A stretch of 32,843 nt of DNA. It comes from Sinorhizobium shofinae. GTDB taxonomy: Bacteria; Pseudomonadota; Alphaproteobacteria; Rhizobiales; Rhizobiaceae. Position numbers and translations under genes: made by a program. Positions 30,517 through 32,843 of the stretch are shown piece by piece (the stretch's first letter is position 1; the number at the start of each line of letters is the position of its first letter). The notes under the pieces were generated by a model. The model searched no databases and was not told the DNA's origin. It saw only the letters and a list, made by a program, of their open reading frames with translations. The stretch covers positions 1 through 32,843 of the forward strand of contig MBFK01000082.1 of assembly GCA_001704765.1 (NCBI GenBank), in the 5' to 3' direction.

Positions 30517-31512
30517 TCATGTGGAATTGCGTACGACAAGGGTGCCCGGCAGTGTCACGGTCTCAGGCTCCAGCCGTCCCATGATCATCCCCACAATCAC
30601 ATGAACCATTTCCTGCCGCGGTTGCTCATATGTGGTGAGGCTGTAGGCCGACGATCCGCAGAGCTCGTAATTGTCGAAGCCGACGACCGCCATATCCTCC
30701 GGGACCAGCAAGCCAAAACGGCCGCGGATTTCATCCATCGCTCCGAGCGCCAGGATGTCGTTTTCGCACATCAGGACGTCGACTCGGTCCGCGGGGTCGG
30801 TCTGCTTGAGATAGCTGCGGACGGCTTCGGCCCCGGCTTCGGCGCTGTATTTCTCGGCCGAGAATACCGAGACACCATCCACGCCCTTCTCTTTCCAGAA
30901 ATCGACGAAATGTTGCCGACGTTTCAACGCCGTCGACAGGACGGTCGCACCCGTCATGAAGCCGGGACGCCGGTATCCTCTTTCGAAGAGATGATCGACG
31001 ATCTCGCGTAGCGCCAGTTCGGCATCGCATGTGACTGCCGGCACGCCTTCGATCTGGCTGTCTCTCGCCAGCACGAACATGGGTGGCGTCCCCCGGCCCA
31101 ATTGCAGATCGCTCAGCGTCTCGCTGCGAAACGCCGTTCCGAACAGGATGACCGCGTCGACCTGGCGCTGGTCGGCGTGAAGCAGTGCATGGACGTGATC
31201 GAAGTGCGTGTTGATATTGATCAGCACGGCGACCAGCCCCTCGGCCTGCAGTCGTTCGGTCAATGTCTCGAGGAATGGCAACTTCTGCGGATTGGCGAAG
31301 TCATCGACGAATACTGCCACCTGACGGGTGGAGTTGGTCGCGAGGCTGCGGGCAAGCAGGTTCGGAGTGTAGTTGAGCGCCGCGGCCGCCTCGAGGACTT
31401 TGCGCTTGCTTTCCTCCGCGATCGATGCGCCCGGAGTGAAAGCCCTGATGACCGTCCACTTCGAGACACCCGCTGCATCCGCCACTTCCCTGGCTGTCGC
31501 CCGCTTGCGCAT
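30517..31512 (-). CDS. LacI family transcriptional regulator of the second sugar locus
   Basis: A 331-residue LacI regulator. Residues 4-60 are the helix-turn-helix and hinge (ATAREVADAAGVSKWTVIRAF, ESKRKVLEAAAALNYTPNLLARSLA). The sensor domain follows (VAVFVDDFANPQKLPFLETLTERL, VDAVILFGTAF, HLFERGYRRPGFMTG, DVLMCENDILALGAMDEI, VVGFDNYE). The start at 31512 has GGAGGGAGGG before it; the much longer open frame upstream is antisense to the binding protein gene and not real. It is divergent from that gene across a 183-bp gap full of repeats. It likely represses the transporter operon until its sugar is present. Confidence 0.92.
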   Translation of the reverse strand: MRKRATAREVADAAGVSKWTVIRAFTPGASIAEESKRKVLEAAAALNYTPNLLARSLATNSTRQVAVFVDDFANPQKLPFLETLTERLQAEGLVAVLININTHFDHVHALLHADQRQVDAVILFGTAFRSETLSDLQLGRGTPPMFVLARDSQIEGVPAVTCDAELALREIVDHLFERGYRRPGFMTGATVLSTALKRRQHFVDFWKEKGVDGVSVFSAEKYSAEAGAEAVRSYLKQTDPADRVDVLMCENDILALGAMDEIRGRFGLLVPEDMAVVGFDNYELCGSSAYSLTTYEQPRQEMVHVIVGMIMGRLEPETVTLPGTLVVRNST

Positions 31513-31524
31513 GAACCCTCCCTC

Positions 31525-31565
31525 CAAATGAAATGGACATTCCATTTCGCAATGCAAATGAAATG
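31525..31565. promoter_or_regulatory. Operator-like repeats near the LacI start
   Basis: A perfect inverted repeat GAAATGG-ACATT-CCATTTC lies at 31530-31548. CAAATGAAATG occurs at 31525-31535 and again at 31555-31565, exactly 30 bp apart (about three helical turns). The first site is 13 bp before the LacI start codon and could mediate autorepression. Confidence 0.55.
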
Positions 31566-31570
31566 AATAC

Positions 31571-31598
31571 TTGCTTTTATCGCATTCGCAGATAATAT
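31571..31598 (+). promoter_or_regulatory. Candidate promoter of the second binding protein gene
   Basis: TTGCTT (31571-31576) and TAATAT (31593-31598) are 16 bp apart. Transcription would start near 31605, at the edge of the GCACCCGGTAGC repeats and about 90 bases before the ATG. Confidence 0.5.
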
Positions 31599-31606
31599 GC
31601 ACCCGT

Positions 31607-31643
31607 TTGCACCCGGTAGCAAACAGAGTTGCACCCGGTAGCA
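31607..31643 (+). repeat. 15-bp direct repeat, possible operators
   Basis: TTGCACCCGGTAGCA occurs at 31607-31621 and 31629-31643, 22 bp apart (two helical turns), with a partial third copy TGCACCC at 31598. Each copy has a TGC/GCA dyad; the first extends to TTTGC and GCAAA. Placement just past the likely transcription start fits a repressor site. Confidence 0.6.
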
Positions 31644-31695
31644 TTCGTTTTTTATCGCCTTCCTGTGGAGTGGTTGGCGAATGGAGGAGGAACAA

Positions 31696-32646
31696 ATGAA
31701 ATCTCTCTTGAAGAAGCTCGCATTCGGCGCTCTCGTACTCGGCGTCGCCACCTCGGCGGCCGCGAGCGCGAAAGCGCAGGAGCCCACCATCATCGCCGTG
31801 ACGCACGGACAGGCGTCCGATCCGTTCTGGTCGATCGTGAAGAACGGCATCATGCAAGCCGGCAAGGACAGCAACGTCCAGGTCGATTACCGCGCGCCGG
31901 AGACCTTCGACATGGTGGCAATGGGCCAGCTCATCGAAGCTGCTGTAAACCAGAATCCCGCGGGCATCGTCATTTCGAACCCGGATCCGGATGCGCTCGG
32001 CCCGGCGATCGAGAAGGCCGTCGCCGCTGGCATTCCGGTCATATCGATGAACTCCGGCATCTCCGCCGCCGAAAAACTCGGCATCAAGCTGCATGTGGGC
32101 CAGGATGAGACGCCGGCTGGTGTCAAGGTCGGCGAGAAGCTGAAGTCGCTCGGCCTCAAGCACGTCCTCTGCGTCAACCAGGAAGTTGGCAACGCCGCGC
32201 TCGACCAGCGTTGCGCCGGTACGGAACAGGGCTTCGAGGGCGGCAAGGTCACCGTACTGCCGACGACCTCCGATCCCGCCGAGATCGAATCGAAGATTCA
32301 GGCGGCGCTCACGTCCGACCCGTCGATCGATGTCGTGCTCGGTCTTTCGGCTCCGCTCGTCGGTGAGCGAGCAGTGGCAGCCGTGGAAAAGATGGGGGTC
32401 GGCGACAAGGTAAAGGTCGCCTCCTATGACCTTTCGGCGAGCTTCCTTCAGTCCGTGGCCGACGGCAAGGCGCTGTTCGCCGTGGATCAGCAGCCTTATC
32501 TGCAGGGCTATCTGCCGGTGACGTTCCTGGCGCTCAATGCGCGCTACGGCACCATCCCGGCCGGCAACGTGGCATCTGGTCCCAGCTTCGTGACCTCCGA
32601 CACCGCCGCGCAGGTGATCGAGAAATCCTCCCAGGGCATCCGCTAA
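31696..32646 (+). CDS. Periplasmic sugar-binding protein, second ABC locus
   Basis: A 316-residue Peripla_BP_4-type binding protein. A Sec signal peptide ends at AKA-Q (after residue 27). The mature part starts with TIIAVTHGQASDPFWSIVKNGI and continues with NPAGIVISNPDPDALGPAIEKAVAAGIPVISMNSG, HVLCVNQEVGNAALDQRCAG, and VKVASYDLS, then FAVDQQPYLQGYLPV, all typical of ribose/inositol/fructose-type binding proteins. The start at 31696 is chosen because GGAGGAGG precedes it; an ATG at 31681 would lack one. First gene of a rightward operon cut by the window end. The substrate is unknown; the nearby iolE remnant makes a cyclitol possible. Confidence 0.92.
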   Translation: MKSLLKKLAFGALVLGVATSAAASAKAQEPTIIAVTHGQASDPFWSIVKNGIMQAGKDSNVQVDYRAPETFDMVAMGQLIEAAVNQNPAGIVISNPDPDALGPAIEKAVAAGIPVISMNSGISAAEKLGIKLHVGQDETPAGVKVGEKLKSLGLKHVLCVNQEVGNAALDQRCAGTEQGFEGGKVTVLPTTSDPAEIESKIQAALTSDPSIDVVLGLSAPLVGERAVAAVEKMGVGDKVKVASYDLSASFLQSVADGKALFAVDQQPYLQGYLPVTFLALNARYGTIPAGNVASGPSFVTSDTAAQVIEKSSQGIR

Positions 32647-32660
32647 GGCGGAGCCTGGCA

Positions 32661-32681
32661 GCCCCCGTCCTGGACGGGGGC
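32661..32681 (+). terminator. Stem-loop after the second binding protein gene
   Basis: Perfect 9-bp arms GCCCCCGTC (32661-32669) and GACGGGGGC (32673-32681) with a CTG loop, 15 bp after the stop codon. No T run follows, so it probably stabilises the upstream message and only partly stops transcription into the next gene. Confidence 0.6.
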
Positions 32682-32774
32682 AGTCCCTGTCGCCGCGCAT
32701 TCCGTCGACGCGAGACTTCGGTTCGCAGGTGGCCTTCGCGCGCACGGACAACGACCGAGCTTTAAGGAGGTGGC

Positions 32775-32843
32775 ATGAAAGAGGCCGCCCCACCGATAGA
32801 ACGGATCACTAAGATGCAGGTGATGATCGAGGGACAGTCACAC
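32775..32843 (+). CDS. Start of the next gene, cut by window end
   Basis: ATG 32775 has an excellent AAGGAGGTGGC before it and opens 23 codons beginning MKEAAPPIERITKMQVMIEG, without a stop. By position it should be the permease or ATPase of the second sugar transporter, but the visible residues do not decide this. Confidence 0.6.
   Translation, partial: MKEAAPPIERITKMQVMIEGQSH

Noticed and set aside
30517..32793. A 758-codon open frame on the minus strand
   Set aside because: Only its last 331 codons are a LacI protein with its own strong ribosome binding site. The upstream part is antisense to the binding protein gene and open because of GC-rich codon bias.

Overview
The window reads as high-GC alphaproteobacterial DNA of rhizobial type (Sinorhizobium/Rhizobium/Mesorhizobium relatives). 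This rests on the gene families seen (RbsC-class sugar ABC transporters with LacI regulators, a Gfo/Idh/MocA plus sugar isomerase pair, a cyclase-TolB-TPR protein, an IolE remnant and an RpiR remnant) and on codon bias. The species is inferred. The mix of regulators, efflux genes, one small integrase and several broken genes points to an accessory chromosome or plasmid region, not a housekeeping core. No rRNA, tRNA, CRISPR array or intact insertion sequence was seen.

Layout. (1) 1-8.3 kb is a patchwork of small cassettes separated by long non-coding gaps: a TetR/RidA divergent pair, a secreted SnoaL-like protein flanked by imperfect direct repeats, a class III cyclase fused to TolB-like and TPR regions, a tyrosine recombinase, an ArsR/SRPBCC pair whose start codon sits inside a palindrome, and a 399-residue aegerolysin-like protein with three C-terminal repeats. 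(2) 8.5-12.5 kb holds a membrane protein, an alpha/beta hydrolase whose Tat-type leader is out of frame, a HxlR regulator, an SDR oxidoreductase and a frameshifted AraC regulator. (3) 12.8-20.2 kb is a sugar or polyol uptake and catabolism operon on the minus strand (binding protein, permease, ATPase, permease, dehydrogenase, isomerase) with a divergent LacI regulator. It is followed downstream by a truncated RpiR gene. (4) 20.4-30.0 kb is a divergent regulon around a 99-bp control region. Leftward lies a tightly coupled operon TetR, hotdog thioesterase, Bcr/CflA-type MFS exporter, FabF-like ketosynthase and SDR reductase. Rightward lie a membrane fusion protein, an RND pump and a second TetR. 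(5) 30.1-32.8 kb has an iolE remnant, a LacI regulator and the start of a second sugar ABC transporter operon.

How the parts work together. Regions 3 and 5 each follow the plan of a LacI regulator divergent from a periplasmic binding protein, with a strong stem-loop just after the binding protein gene. Such stem-loops usually keep the binding protein message more abundant than the permease message. Region 4 looks like a small acyl-chain building and export unit: ketosynthase, ketoreductase-like SDR and thioesterase next to two kinds of exporter, all with one shared TetR-type operator. A 20-bp motif recurs beside both truncated genes (rpiR and iolE). Related degenerate sequences lie in several gaps of regions 1 and 2, which suggests a dispersed repeat associated with gene decay.
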